Assembly: GCA_032164245.1 (NCBI GenBank)
Contig: JAVMKO010000002.1
Span: 181,790,920 to 181,854,919 of the forward strand
Reading direction: 5' to 3'
Length of the DNA stretch: 64,000 nucleotides
From: Sternotherus odoratus
Taxonomy: Eukaryota; Chordata; Testudines; Kinosternidae
Shown: piece after piece, positions 1 through 12,059 of the stretch
How the letters are laid out: each line of letters opens with the position of its first letter
Position numbering within the stretch: position 1 is the first letter of the stretch
Notes under the pieces: model-generated
Told to the model about the DNA's origin: nothing
Seen by the model: only the letters and a program-made list of their open reading frames with translations
Databases searched by the model: none
Position numbers and translations under genes: made by a program

Positions 1-61
1 CCATTCTCCTATCAACCCTATTGACTTCATTGGGATTACAGAAGAGAATTTGTCTCCAGCA

Positions 62-1075
62 TTGTATAGCCCCATTATTTATCAAGTGGAGTGCTCCAGG
101 GATTTGTCATGGGGATGGTTTTGTTCAACACCTTCATTAATGATCTGGATGATGGCATGGATTGCATCCTCACTAAGTTCTCACATGACACCAAGCTACG
201 GGGAGAGGTAGATATACTGGCGTGTAGGGAGAGGGTACAGTCCAGAGTGACTTAGACAAATTGGAGAATTGGGCTAAAAGAAATCTGATGAGGTTCAACA
301 AGGACAAGCTCAGAATCCTGCACTTAGGATGGAAGAATCCCACACACTGCTACAGGCTGGAACTGACTGGCTAAACAGCAGTTCTGCGGAAAAGGACCTG
401 GGGATTACAGTGGATGAGAAGCTGGATCTGAGTCAACAGTGTGCCCTTGTTGCCAAAAGGCTAATGGAATATTAGGCTGCATTAGTGGGAGCATTGCTAG
501 CAGATTGAGGAAAGTGATTATTCCCCTCTTTTGGCATTGGTGAGGCCACATCTGGAGTACTGTGTCCAATTTGGGCCCCCCCACTACAGAAAGGATGTGG
601 ACAAATTGGAGAGAGAGTCCAGTGGAGGGCAATGAAAATGATTAGAGGGCTGGGACACATGACTTGCAAGGAGAGGCTGAGGGTAATGGAGTTATTTATG
701 CTGCAGAAGAGAAAAATGAGGTGGGATTTGATAGCAGCTTTCAACTATCTGAAGGGGGTTCGAAAGAGGATGGAGCTAGACTGTTCTCAGTCGTGGCAGA
801 TGACAGAACAAGAAGACATGGTCTCAAGTTTCAGTGTGAGAGGTCTAGGTTTGATATTATGAAACATTATTTCACTAGGAGTGTGGTGAAGCACTGGAAT
901 GGGTTACATAGGGAGGTGGTAGGATCTCCATCCCAAGAGGTTTTTACGGCCCGGCTTGACAAAGCCCTGGCTGGGGTGATTTAGTTGGTGTGGTCCTACT
1001 TTGAGCAGGGGGTTGGACTAGATGACTTCCTGAGGTCTCTTCCAATCCTAAACTTCGATGATTCTATGATTATTT
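62..1075 (+). mobile_element. CR1 LINE, 3' end (ORF2 C-terminus and 3' UTR)
   Basis: This is a 5'-truncated copy of a CR1 non-LTR retrotransposon in sense orientation. It carries the stretch after the reverse-transcriptase core that encodes the C-terminus of ORF2, broken by stops and frameshifts. The last open piece (664-984) ends in a typical CR1 C-terminal string (residues near HREVVGSPSQEVFTARLD) with a stop at 982-984. The 3' UTR follows and ends in the short ATTCTATGATT-type repeat seen at CR1 ends (about 1055-1075). CR1 copies normally lose their 5' part when reverse transcription stops early, which fits. No promoter or active ORF remains. Family identity is secure; the exact 5' limit is not, because the window may cut it. 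Confidence 0.9.
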
Positions 1076-1410
1076 CCATTGATTCAGCAGGAGCATATGA
1101 TACATGTTCAGACACATGCAATGGGTTAGTAATGCCATGCAAACTCAAAGGTGAAATCTAATTTATGCATGGATTATTCTAGTTATCCTGTTAATTCACA
1201 TAGATCATTTAGTCAATCAGTTCTTCAAACTTTATTTAATATTTCTTCTCCAGGCTTTGTTTGAAAAGAAACAAGTGTTCCTTCTTCTTTCTTGTGTTAA
1301 ACGCCTCTTAAAGCAATACCCATCACAACCCTAGGAGCGCCAAAAAAGGCAATATGGTTTCTAGTCATACTATATTGCCAATACATTCTTCAGAAACATA
1401 TGACAGGACC

Positions 1411-1682
1411 ATCGGTTCTCAAAGAGGGTCGCAACCCTGTTTTAATGGGGTCACCAGTAGACTTGCTGAGGCTCAGAGATGAAACAAAAATCTGAGCCCC
1501 ACCACCCAGGGCTGAAGCCTTCAAATTTCGGTGCTCCCCAGGGAACCAGAGTTTGGGCTTTCACTTTTCACCACCCCCTCCCAGCCTGGGGCAGTGGAGC
1601 TCATGCTTCAGTCCCCCTTCCCATAGTCGTGTAGTATTTTTTGTTGTCAGAAGTGGATTGTGATGTTTGAGAAACCCTGGAC
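1411..1682. mobile_element. hAT-type non-autonomous element
   Basis: The left end (GGTTCTCAAAGAGGGTCGCA) and the right end (TTTGAGAAACCCTGG) form an imperfect terminal inverted repeat of the kind common to short hAT derivatives in turtles. GGGTCGC-type motifs lie just inside. There is no transposase. Two related elements occur at 11351-11553 and about 56590-57455. The ends are approximate, and I could not identify an 8-bp target duplication. Confidence 0.6.
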
Positions 1683-1689
1683 TAGACCA

Positions 1690-4525
1690 AACCCCCACCC
1701 CTAAGCCCTCTCAAATATTGGAGGTGGAGATCCAGATCCAGTTTTACAAATTACCACTATCTTTAAAATGAGCCAAACCAAACCCCATATCTTTTCCAAT
1801 ATGAACACCGCGTCATTTGAATTCTGGATCAGGACTAAATTTTTGAGCTTACATAGATCTTTAGTTAGCACAGATACACTGACAAATGGACACAAGGTAA
1901 AGGTCCACTGTTTTGGATGAAAGAATATTCTTAAGAATGATCTACAAATGGGCTGAATGTTGGAACATATTTACTTCAAGGTGGATTTGAGGAGCTCCCC
2001 AGGCTACCCTCGAATTTTGTGTTTTTAATCACTATTATTCAGTCAGAAGAGTCATGGCATTGTTTTCTTGTAGGGACAGAGAAAGTTAAACAAGGGAGAG
2101 AAAATGAGAGGGAGTGAATAAGTGGGAACTAGCAATGCCAAATATGAAAAGGTTCAGTTCATTTTCATGTTTACTCAGAACCTCTTTATAATCTGAATTT
2201 TGGTGATATATATTTGGGAACCTTGTGTACAGCTCTTAGGTTCATTGTAAATTCTCATAATATGGAATATAAATAAAATGCATTTTAGGAAATGTTCATT
2301 TGTAAAATTGTTCTAGATAATCTTAGAACAGAAAAATTATTTGGCAAGGAAGGACTTGATGGGGAAAACATACAGAATATTATGTACTAGTGTTTTGTCT
2401 TATTGAAGATTTAGGGCAAATGTATTATAACAAAATATATGTGCCAGCATAAAACTGAAAAGAGGCCAAAAATATTTCATACCTTCTAGTTCCCTACATG
2501 GCATTACAGAACCATACCAGATAAGACTGACTCAGCTCTACCCAATAAATAAGCAGCTTTGTTGAATAGAAACTGAAGAGTTCTTGACCCCTCGCAGGAG
2601 TCATACAATTCCCTATAAATGCCCAAGTTTTAAACTTCCTAACAAATGTATCAGGGTCAAACACTAATCCCTGATGGTCCAACATTGTTAGATAGAATTG
2701 AGGGATTACAGTTTGGACACACACAAAGCAAAAAAGTAAAATACTTCTGATGTTTTCCAGCTCATTAAAACTTTTGTCCAACGAGTTAACTTCACAACTT
2801 TGCACCAGTACATTAGCTCTCTCAGTATGACTTGTTCTTTAAAGAAAATCTGCTTCTTAGTTAATAATTTTTATTAACATTTTCTCTAGAGGTTTAATTA
2901 GTGTCTACAGTAGGTCCTGATGGGAGAGGTGAAATGAGTGTTTTATAGAACCACACACGGAAAAATGTGCACATTTTTACATTAACATAAAAAAGCAGCC
3001 CAAAATAAACCTGACCGTGTGAATTGTGTGAACACTCACAAGGGTAAGAATGCACTTATTATAAACGATTTTATCTTTCACAATAAAAATTGTTCAAGTT
3101 ATTCACATTATATCTGTGTTCCATTTACAATGAGCAAATGTCCATATTCATACACTTCGATCTTTCATCGGTGTTTGGCACAGTCGACCTCCTGGAGTAG
3201 AAGGTTGAATGGTGGTTTCTGTTCTTCTTCTAAAGTAGCTGCCCCTGTACCTTGAACTTAGTCACCTGTACAGTCCTACATTTAAACCCCTGGCATGATT
3301 ATAAAAGTGCCATGGGCTCCAGATTCAGCTGCATTCAAATAAGACACAGCTTTAACATGTGAAGACAGGACAATCACCCAGCTCTTTGGGTTCTTCAGAA
3401 TGATTAAAAACTTTGATTAAAAAAAATACCTATCTGAAACTTAAACCAGGCAAGATTGAGGATTCGTTGGTCGGTATGCAAAAGCTTCTGAAGGATGTAA
3501 CCAAGAGCACCTGCGTTCCATTCTTTGGGGAGGTTTGTGTTCTTAGAGGCTTTCTGGACTCTCACTGGTTGTGGACATCCAAATAGCCTCAGGAGCCAGA
3601 CTTCTTTTCTTTCATCTTCAGCTGGGCAAGAGGCTGTGCACTCTCTGTCATATACAAAGAGCCATGAGCTCCTCACTCCAGGCTTAATTACAGTAACTCG
3701 TCATGTAAAGTTGTCCCAGTTAATTTTGTTTTATGTTACATTGCAGATCAAGTAGGGAACATGCTCATTTAAAGTTGTGCAGCTCTCCCTTATAATGTCA
3801 TTTGGCAGCTGCATGCTTTGTCCACTGTTGGCAGAAAGAGCAGCCTGCTGGAGCTAGCTGGTGGGGGCTTGGAATCAAGATGGACTGGCTGGCCCCTAAC
3901 AATCTTCTTACTAACACAGGATTATACCTTGGTGCTCCAAACACTGTAACTGGCTCCTTGTTTCAACAGTGGGTATAGGTTTAAGTCCTAGTATCATAGG
4001 TTGCGTCACCCAGTTACCCCTTTGGAGTGAGAACAGGCATTTTGCTTGCCTTGTACCACATTCCCTGGGCAACAGCAACCTTGTGGACTGGTTCTGAGCT
4101 AAGGCCCTTCAGCTGTACATCTTAGCAAGCCCATTCCATCCCAGGAGTACAAATCAGGCCAAACAAGGCCCTGAGGAGATTCCAGTCTAACTCAGACACA
4201 AAATAATACATGGGGATACATTTCTAAAGATATATGATTTGTCAGAATTTGGAAAAAAGTTGGAAAGTAGTGTTGTATGACCCTCACGTTAGTCTAAAAT
4301 ATTTGTAAATGAAACACTAAAAAAAAATATCTACCAATCCACTTTTTTAAAAAATTATAAAACGGAGAGAAAATCACCTGAGGAGAACAGCGCCAAGAAG
4401 AAATGACTGAAAACAGCACAGTCATGGTTATGCAAAAAATGTTATTTATAAGAGAAAGATCTTTTCCCACACTTTTGTAAAATGAAAATGGTGACCATGG
4501 TACTCAACCACTTAAAGATCATAAA
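1690..4525. other. No recognised feature
   Basis: I see only AT-rich sequence with short chance reading frames. A tail near 2218-2280 resembles the end of the TTTGTACAGC repeat family (see 22080-22165) but is too decayed to call. No exon, RNA gene or intact transposon is visible. Confidence 0.5.
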
Positions 4526-4530
4526 AGATT

Positions 4531-4790
4531 CTCCCTAATTACAGGTCTATCCCTTTGCTAAGCGCAGTTGCTAAATGCTTTGAAATAGCAAAAGTTTATT
4601 GCTTCCTATATCCCAATTGAAACAGGGTCTTTTGGGCATTCTTCAGAATGGTTTTAGAAGAAAAAGGGTCAGATTTGATAGAACCCTGGATTACATCAGA
4701 GGGTTTAACAGAAAAGAATGCACCTTGACTGCTTTCTTTGATGTGGAAAAAGTCTTTGATACCATATGGGGACTGTGCTGTACATTTTCT
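4531..4790 (+). pseudogene. Decayed LINE reverse-transcriptase fragment, not CR1-like at first sight
   Basis: Two pieces in different frames read like consecutive motifs of a non-LTR retrotransposon reverse transcriptase. At 4540-4587 the frame gives a YRSIPLLSAVAKCFEI-like block, matching the family's YRPISLL region. From 4599 the next frame gives a GFRRKR block and then AFFDVEKVFDTIW at 4731-4769, which matches motif A (family pattern FLDIEKAFDTVW) with the catalytic aspartate at 4740-4742. The piece ends just after motif A, and the YxDD motif is absent. Motif style suggests a Jockey/Rex/L2-type clade rather than CR1, but that placement is uncertain. It is a dead relic. Confidence 0.65.
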
Positions 4791-4989
4791 GTTTCTAACT
4801 TGAAAATTGTCTCTTGAATTTTAAAAACTTTTAAACAATTTTTTTAAACACTTCTTGAAAAGTTTAGAGAGAGAGAGACTCAGAATTGCAATAACACTCT
4901 ATCTGGGCATAAGTAATCTCACTTTAATGCAGGCTTGTTTTTTTATTACATGTTAGTGATATCTAGCATTGACTTATAGAGGGCTCTCA

Positions 4990-5695
4990 TAAAAACATAA
5001 GAATGGCCATACTGGGTCCGACCAATGGTCCATCTAGCCCAGTATCCTGTCTACCAGCAGTGGCCAATGCTAGGTGCCCCGGAGTGAGTGAGCCTAACAG
5101 ATAATCTCTCTCCTGCCATCCATTACCCCCCTCTGACAAACAGAGGCTAGGGACACCATTCCTTACCCATCCCGGCTAATAGCCATTAAAGGATTTAGCT
5201 ACAACGAATTTATCCAGTTCTCTTTTAAACCCTGTTATAGTCCTAGCCTTCACAGCCTCCTCAGGCAAGGAGTTCCACAGGTTCTTCACACAGCACACAG
5301 TCAACTGACTTTTATTTGTTTTAAACCTGATGCCCACTGGGTGCCCCCCTAGTTCTTATATTATGGGAACAAGTAAATAACTTTTCCTTGTTCACTTTCT
5401 CGACACCACTCATAATTTTATATACCTCTATCAGATCTCCCTTAGTCTCCTCTTTTCCAAGCTAAAAAGTTCTAGCCTCTTTAATCTCTTCCAAACCCCT
5501 AATCATTTTAGTTGCCCTTCTCTGAACCTTTTCTAATGCCAGTATAATATCCTTTTTGAGATGAGGAGACCACATTTGTACACAATATTCAAGATGTGGG
5601 TGCACCATGGATTTGTATAAGGGCAATAAGATATTCTCCATCTTATTCTCCCTTTTTAAATGATTCCTTACATCCTGTTTGCTTTTTTTCCCTCA
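4990..5695 (-). mobile_element. CR1 LINE, 3' end, reverse orientation
   Basis: Read on the minus strand, this is the end of CR1 ORF2 followed by a long 3' UTR that finishes at about 4990 with the CATAAGAATGGCCATACTGG motif typical of one CR1 subfamily. The copy is 5'-truncated at about 5695. No open frame longer than a few dozen codons survives. It belongs to the same 3'-end subfamily as the + copy ending at 47625 and differs from those ending in the TCATAGATTCTA type (13102-13165, 48030, 57460). Confidence 0.9.
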
Positions 5696-5699
5696 AGCT

Positions 5700-8080
5700 T
5701 TTATCTTTTTTTTAATGCCCTAAACAGTAGATCAAAACAAGAATTTGGAGGACCAAAATTCAAAGGGACTTCCACCTTGCCTCTAATTTTGTCATCCAGA
5801 ATTAATTATAAGTGAAAAAATGCCAGTGAAATTAATTCTGGGCACAAATGACAGCATTTAGGTATTTTGTCATCTGGTTTATAGGCATGGTGAGATGTCA
5901 AAATTGTAATTAAGAGCTATTTCTGAAACATCAACCTCAGTCCAGTAAGGTGCTAAGTGTCTCAACTCCTGAAAGTCACCACCCTGCTGGAAGCACTCCC
6001 CAATTTTTCAGGTCAGGACCACAATATCTGGGGTAGAGCAGGCCTAGTAACTGGAGCATCAACTTCCTAGACATGTTGCTGACTCCAGGAAAGACACTAA
6101 GCAATAAAAATTGCAGAAATATATATTTAATGGCTGTTGTGTTTTGGTACCACTTCAACAGATTCTTCTTTTCAAGCAAACATCAGAGTTTGTTCTTGTA
6201 ATTCACTATCGAAGGAAAAGAGGATGATTAGAAATCAGATATTTTAAAAAACTGGAATCATAAGTCAAGACTCTTCAAAGCATTTTCTTATTTCTACAGA
6301 CTTTTTCCCTTTTGTAACTTAAGTATTTGTTAAAGTAACAAGTTCTATGATGAATACAGTGATCCAATCAGAGTGCTAACAAGCACAGTGAGAGATCTAG
6401 CTGGCTTACAATGGAAGCAAAACGTTAGGTTTTTATATTTGCCTTTGAGAAAATTTCCATTAACAGGACTGTTGTCCATGCCATTAAATGATTTATTGAC
6501 CATGCCCATGCAATCCGGCATTCCTTGTGCCGCCCAAGTTCTCATGCATATCCACGGGGGCTTGGAGTGTAAGGAATCGGTGCCATGTTTGGACTCACCA
6601 GAAATGTGTGCATTTTTCATGGGGAATGAAAATCTGTGCATTTTACATCTCTGTTAAGACGAAAGTGTGTTATGAAAATGAGAAACAAATGGGGAATTTG
6701 GTGGCTCTAAGAAAAATGATAAGTTTTCATTGAAAACAATCTATGAGGATAAGGAAACACCTCTTTTTGCATGTAAGATCCTAATTCGAGATTTTACGGG
6801 GAATTCTTTCAGTAATATGTTTTGAATTAATAATATTTTTTTAAAAAACCTTAGAAATGAAGCAAAGAAAATATGGCATTGTGAAGTTATGGTTATATAT
6901 CAGCAGCTCCCCTTATGACAGATCCAATCCAAAATCTATATAGTAAATCTATTTACTGTGGGCCTGGAATTTATTTAAAGAGTTAGTTGGAGATGAATGC
7001 TTCTGAGTTTTTCAAAGGAATTATTTGGTACTGAAATAGGTGTGTCACACCAGTAAGTAAAGAAGTCAAGGAAGCTGGTTGTTAAGTGGCCATTTTTTTT
7101 TTGGTTGCAAAGAAGCGCTGACAAAATTGGCTATTGGGTATAACAGGGGAATGTCTTGCTTAGAGAGTTCAGCAGAACCCAGAGAATTGGTGGCTGTTAG
7201 ACAAAACCGTCTGCCTCATCAGATTTAAACCACTGAAAACTAGAAAATACAAAAGTTAAGGTACAGGCTCTTAACTTCCTTTGCTGCCCCTGCCATCCAT
7301 CAAAATGTTCCCTCTTCGGCTTCCTACCTCTCTCTTGCCCTGGTCCAAGTCCCCCAACACTTCTCCCCGCCTCTTAATCCCATCCCCAATGCCATCCCCA
7401 TTTACTCCCTTAATTGCCTCTCTCCTCTGTGACTCTGGCAAACCAAAAGCCAGCTCAGGTCAAGATCACAGGTGTTATCTAAAAACTGATAAATGCATAG
7501 CTGGCAACCAAAACAGCTCACCTACATGTTAGCTTCGTTCAAAATAGGTATTTGTCTTATACAAATGTACTTATTGTTTAGAATCTATGAAAGCTTGTAA
7601 ATTGCTGCATGCAGTATTCTGATTTATAAGGTCTATAGTCCATGCTATAAGGAAATTTGTAATTTTTGTTTTTTAACTTTGAATATATTTGCTCTGAACT
7701 TTTGAACCCCGACATGGGAAGTGTTCTGCCTCCTCAATTAAGGAGGTCTGTCAAGATTAAATGGGCCGTAAAGGAACATCACCATATAAGGGGTTGGGTG
7801 AATGGCACCATCATACATTGGAAAGGTTACAAGCAAGGGAGATTATCTCATAGATTGAAAGACTAAAAGGAAAAGATAAAACAGAGGCACATGAACATTC
7901 TTCATCTCTTTGCTGACTGAATTCTTACAGGGCCAGAGACACTAAACTAAGGCAGAGATTTCCAGGGGTTACAGATTATTGACAAATTGGTACATCTCAG
8001 TCACCTTTAGGACCCACAGATGGTAGCTCCTTTTTGTGTCTATGTTTGCTTGCTTTAAAATTAAATAACCCTATTTCTTT
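5700..8080. other. No recognised feature; pyrimidine-rich patch
   Basis: This is mostly AT-rich unique sequence. A strongly pyrimidine-biased patch lies at 7270-7440, and a similar one at 8430-8600. The bias explains the open frames seen there. No gene or repeat family is recognised. Confidence 0.45.
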
Positions 8081-8084
8081 TTCC

Positions 8085-8310
8085 TAGTTAATAAACATTT
8101 AGATCGTTTATTGCAGGATTGGCTACAGGTGTTTAATTTGGTGTAAAAAAAGGGTACTAATTGTTCTGTGGTAAGTGGCCGGACTCCTGAATATTTTGTG
8201 ATGTTTAGTGTATGTAACCATTTATCACTAAATCCAGCTTGGCTGGATGGGAAGATAGACCGGAGAGCCTAAGGGACTGTCTGTGACTTCATAGGAAAAT
8301 GGTTACAGTG
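8085..8310 (+). repeat. Dispersed repeat, diverged copy 1
   Basis: The order of blocks matches a second region at 35238-35460: a TTAATAAA / CTAATAAA block, then TTTA..ATTGCAGGATTGGCTA-like text, a GTGAATATT-like block, and GGGACTGTCTGTGACTTCAT near the end. The shared layout suggests two old copies of one retroelement, possibly LTR-derived because of the AATAAA block. There is no coding sequence. Family name not known to me. Confidence 0.4.
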
Positions 8311-8988
8311 TTCCATGAGTTCACTAGGTTGGCAAAATCAAATTATTGAACATAACAGCATGTCTGCCTTATTTTTAATTGTTTATCCTAAACTAGGCAC
8401 TGGTGGTCATGAGCCACTCCAGACTGTGTGACACCCCTCCTTGGCCAATGCCACAAAATTCTCTCCCTTTATTTCCTCCAATTCCCTGGTCCCTTTACCA
8501 CCATCTGCATCCATGTATCCTCTAAATCCTTACACCTCTAGCACTGCTTTAACACTCCCCCCCACAATATTCCCCCTTACTGCTCTGACCCCCTATATTC
8601 CTTAGCAGCATATAAAGTTATAAGAATCTGGAAATGCTATGAAAAGCTCATGTTAGTGGTGCTGTGTTACAGAAACCCTTTGACCAACTGACCCCGTGAC
8701 TTGTTTTCCTTTGAACACACACAGTTTAATTGTTCCAGATGATTACATTACCCTTATTATTTTATTTACTAATTTTTTAAAATTCCCCTCTTCTTAATTA
8801 ATTCTCATTTCCTTGACAAGATCTTGATTTATAAAAAAGGGGAGTAGTGAGTCTGAGAAACAGACACTGAAATATTATGATTAGTTCTGGTGCCCATATT
8901 TTAAAAAGTTTGCAGAGTTGGAGAGGGTGTAGCAAAGTATGACAAAATGATTTGAGTGTTGGAAAAAATGCCTTACAGTGAGAGACTT

Positions 8989-9720
8989 AGGCCTGGTCTA
9001 TCGTATGCAATTAGGTCGAATTTAGCCACATTATTTCGAATTAAAACTCAATCCATCCATACAACCAACCTTATTTTGTTGGCGTAAAGGGCTCTTAAAG
9101 TAAAATTCTGTACTCCACCTTGGCAATTGGAGTAGTGCTAAAACTGGCAATGCTGGGCCGAATCTGGGGTACTGTGGATGCAATTCAATATTATTGGCCT
9201 CCAGGAGCTATCCCAGAATGCTCCATTGTGATTTATCTTGACAGCACTTTGAACTCCAATGCACTAGCCAGGTACACAGAAAAATCCCCTGGCACTATCA
9301 TTTCCTGTTTGGTCAGCGTGGCGAACTCAGCACCACAGGTGACCATGCAGTCCTCCCAGATTCGTAGACAATAGACTGTTTCTATGCTCCCCCTATCATC
9401 TCCTTCCAGGAGGTTATTTTAGATGAGAAGGTGAAAAAAAACCCCGCACACTCACACATGCATTCTAGCACACAGACTTGCGATGACATGTTTTCTGAGC
9501 TCATGCACTCCTCCCACACTGATAGAGCACAGCTTAATGCATGGAGGCATTCAGTGGCAAAGGGCGGGAAAGAATTAAGTGAGCTTGAAGAGCAGAGGCA
9601 GGATGCAATGCTGAGGCTAATGGGGGAGCAAATGGACATGATGAAGGGTCTGTTGGAGCTCCTTTCGATCGGAGTCCATAACCAATATTTCTCCCCTCAT
9701 CCCCAAGAAAGCATTTAAAA
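8989..9720 (+). mobile_element. PIF/Harbinger-type DNA transposon derivative
   Basis: The left end (AGGCCTGGTCTATCG) is a decayed form of the GGCCTGGTCTACACT terminus of a PIF/Harbinger group abundant in turtles. The interior up to about 9343 matches, by memory, the untranslated leader of that element. The second gene of these transposons encodes a SANT/Myb-like DNA-binding protein. Its start and its C-terminal part are here, and its middle is missing. No right terminal repeat was found. A short fragment with the same terminus lies at 49605-49665. Confidence 0.65.
9344..9718 (+). pseudogene. SANT/Myb-like protein of a Harbinger element, internally deleted
   Basis: The start codon at 9344 opens a frame that stops after nine codons (stop at 9371-9373). 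The later open segment, 9431-9718, encodes the protein's C-terminal tail. It has a MFSELMHSSHTDRAQLNAWR motif followed by a charged, helix-forming stretch ending in QDAMLRLMGEQMDMMKGLLE, the usual predicted coiled coil. The DNA-binding trihelix/SANT domain that should lie between is gone. In intact elements this protein helps the transposase bind the transposon. This copy cannot make it. The identification rests on remembered family text. Confidence 0.6.
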
Positions 9721-10900
9721 TGTTATTATGCCACAGAAAGTCTCAACTTTGAAAATTCCTCAAACTCCCCTTAGTGTATGTCCCAAAATGCCCCCAACGA
9801 AAGTTTATCTCTGAACGGGAAGGAGTCAGATAGTGGAAGAGACTGTGAGTGTGACAGAAATTGATGGCTCTTCTGTGTCTGAACATAATTGATTTCTGGC
9901 TCTGTGGGTAAGCAGCTTTGTTACTTCTTTTGCCTTTAATATCCATCTATACTAACAACTACAAGAACCATGTGTACTACAAATAAAACATGGATTAAAA
10001 TGAATACTCACTCATTTCCCTCCCAGGAATGAAATAACTACTGCTATCTATCCACCAATGCTCTTATATAGACCCTATCATCATAATACCATAGTGCTTG
10101 CATTTCACGTCTTTCCTCACCTCTCAGGGGCTATGACAAGATCCATCTACATTTTTGTCTTGTTAGTGGATGGCAATACAGCAGTTCCTATGTTCTAACT
10201 ACAGAATATGACAGCATAATACAGCCCCATATACAGTGCATATTAAATAGCCTTTAATTTCTTTCCAAGTTGCTTATTTTAGCTAATTTAATTTTGTAAC
10301 ATATGCTGACCGAAAATACACTTCCCTGGCAAATACTTAAAAACTGGATTTCAGACTACCAGGACTGGAGATTTACCTATATTATATTTAAAATGAGTAC
10401 AACCTAATGCTAATCCTGATGGACTGGATTTACAATTCCTCTAACTATAACGATAGCACTGATGAGACTGCAAAATTAAGGAATATTCATTTCATCAAAG
10501 CACCAATTTTATTCACTAAGTAAGGAAAAAATTACTGTAAGATCTATGGGGATGAGATAACAATAAAGCCAATGGAGTTGATTCTGCCTTTGGATACTCA
10601 CATTGCCACAAACAGTGTCTTGGAAATTCAGCTACAGTACTGAGTTTCTCTATACGGGAATGAATGGTCATGCCCAGTATGTCTTCTGGCCACCCGATTA
10701 GGGATTCTATACCCCAGATTTTTATTTCCTTTTTATTTCACTCAGATGCCCTTTGAAAACAAACATAAAATCCAAATGGTACTTGGGAGTCTTTCCATGA
10801 TCCCCTTTTATTCTCCGTGCTACTTCTGCAGGATGTTTATGGATATAACAATACAAATATTGTTTTGTTTTTATTAATCATGTTTGTTACAGATTTGCCT
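9721..10900. other. No recognised feature
   Basis: AT-rich sequence without a repeat family, RNA gene or coding signal that I recognise. It may include the unrecognised right part of the Harbinger derivative. Confidence 0.4.
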
Positions 10901-10904
10901 AACT

Positions 10905-11010
10905 TCCAACCTGGAATAGAACCCCATTGCGTTAGGCACTGTGCAAACTCAGAACAGGAGCGTGTCCCTCTCCCAAAGAGTTTACAATCTAAATAGATAG
11001 GTGAGACACA
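10905..11010 (+). mobile_element. L2/MIR-like relic
   Basis: The text around GCGTTAGGCACTGTGCAAAC, followed by a CCAAAGAGTTTACAATCTAA block, matches the conserved end region of old L2-related repeats (GCTAGGCACTGT..CAAAG..TACAATCTAA). It is short, non-coding and heavily decayed. Confidence 0.5.
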
Positions 11011-11350
11011 GGGTGGGGTAAGGGGTAGAACACATAAGCAGCGTGAACAACGTGATAGCAGCACATGTCATGTCGCTGGCACTTATCAGAGATGAAGCTA
11101 AATGGAAAGAAAAGTGAAAGAAGGGGGGGTGACAAGGAATGGGCAGAGGACAAGAGCATAAGAAAGGCAGGTGTGAAATGACAATGAAGTGAAAAGACTG
11201 TGAGGGGGGAGAAGATTGGAACAAACAGTCAATCAGCACAGGGTACAGAATTAAAACTATTGGAAGCCCTCTGAATCTCCAGGGATGACTACTTTAGCTG
11301 CTTGAGTCCCTGGCTGGCTCTTCTCTGCAGTTTTTCCCCAAGGCCACATG

Positions 11351-11553
11351 CAGGGGTTCTCAAACCGTGGGTCGCGACCCCTCGGGGGGTCATCGGCCGC
11401 CTCCCGAGGGGTCTCGAGCTGCTTGTGCCACCGAAAAGCCACTGCCACGATTGCTTGTGCATCCGGCGGCTATTTTCGGCGGACATACAAGGGTCCGCGG
11501 CGCCGAGGGAAAACCTAAAGATGGGTCGCGGTTCTCAATAGTTAGAACCGCTG
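11351..11553. mobile_element. hAT-type non-autonomous element, GC-rich
   Basis: The left terminus CAGGGGTTCTCAAACCGTGG and the right terminus (reading CAGCGGTTCTAACTATTGAG on the minus strand) pair as an imperfect inverted repeat. Both have GGGTCGCG just inside. Length is about 203 bp with no coding capacity. It contrasts with its AT-rich surroundings in base composition. Related to 1411-1682. The flanking 8-bp words do not match, so the insertion duplication is lost or the ends are slightly off. Confidence 0.65.
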
Positions 11554-11688
11554 AATAGAGGAAGGAGAGGCACCAGCTGGGATCAAAATATGTGTGTGTG
11601 TTTTGGGTTCAGGGGAGGCCCATTTTAACCCACTCTTCCCCAGGGCAGCAGTTCCTGCTTTGACTGCTTGCTCTCTTACCAGCTGGAA

Positions 11689-12059
11689 TCTATATATATA
11701 TGTCAAATGGTGTATGCGTGTATGTATGTGCACTTACTCTTTCCACACCATTTGAGCTAGAGACTTGAAATTTGGTACAGTTATAGGTCTTAGGGTCCTA
11801 ATCAGGGTAAGAGTTGAAAATTTTTCAAATCTCACCTCTGACGCCCCCCAGGGGTGAAATTATTTAAAGGCCAATCACATCAGCTGGGCAGCTGCTGTTC
11901 TCTGTGACATAGTTATGATGTCATAATACCCCCTCCAACGGACCCTGCATTTGCTCAGCTCTCTGCCCCCTCCCCCCTCCAACGGACCCCGCACTCGCTC
12001 AGCTCTCTGCCCCCTCCCCACCTGCGACGGACCCGAGCAACGCCAGGTATTTTCGCTAG
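11689..12059 (+). mobile_element. Non-autonomous Helitron, copy 1
   Basis: This 371-bp element begins with TCTATATATATA and ends with CTAG. The base before it is A and the base after it is T. A 5'-TC and 3'-CTRR end with insertion between A and T, with no target duplication, is the diagnostic pattern of rolling-circle Helitrons. About ten bases inside the 3' end an ACCCG..CAACG..CAGGT segment (12031-12048) can form the expected short hairpin, though with mismatches. The interior holds about two copies of a GCTCAGCTCTCTGCCCCCTC tandem unit. There is no Rep/helicase gene. A near-identical copy lies inverted at 13995-14366. Confidence 0.75.
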
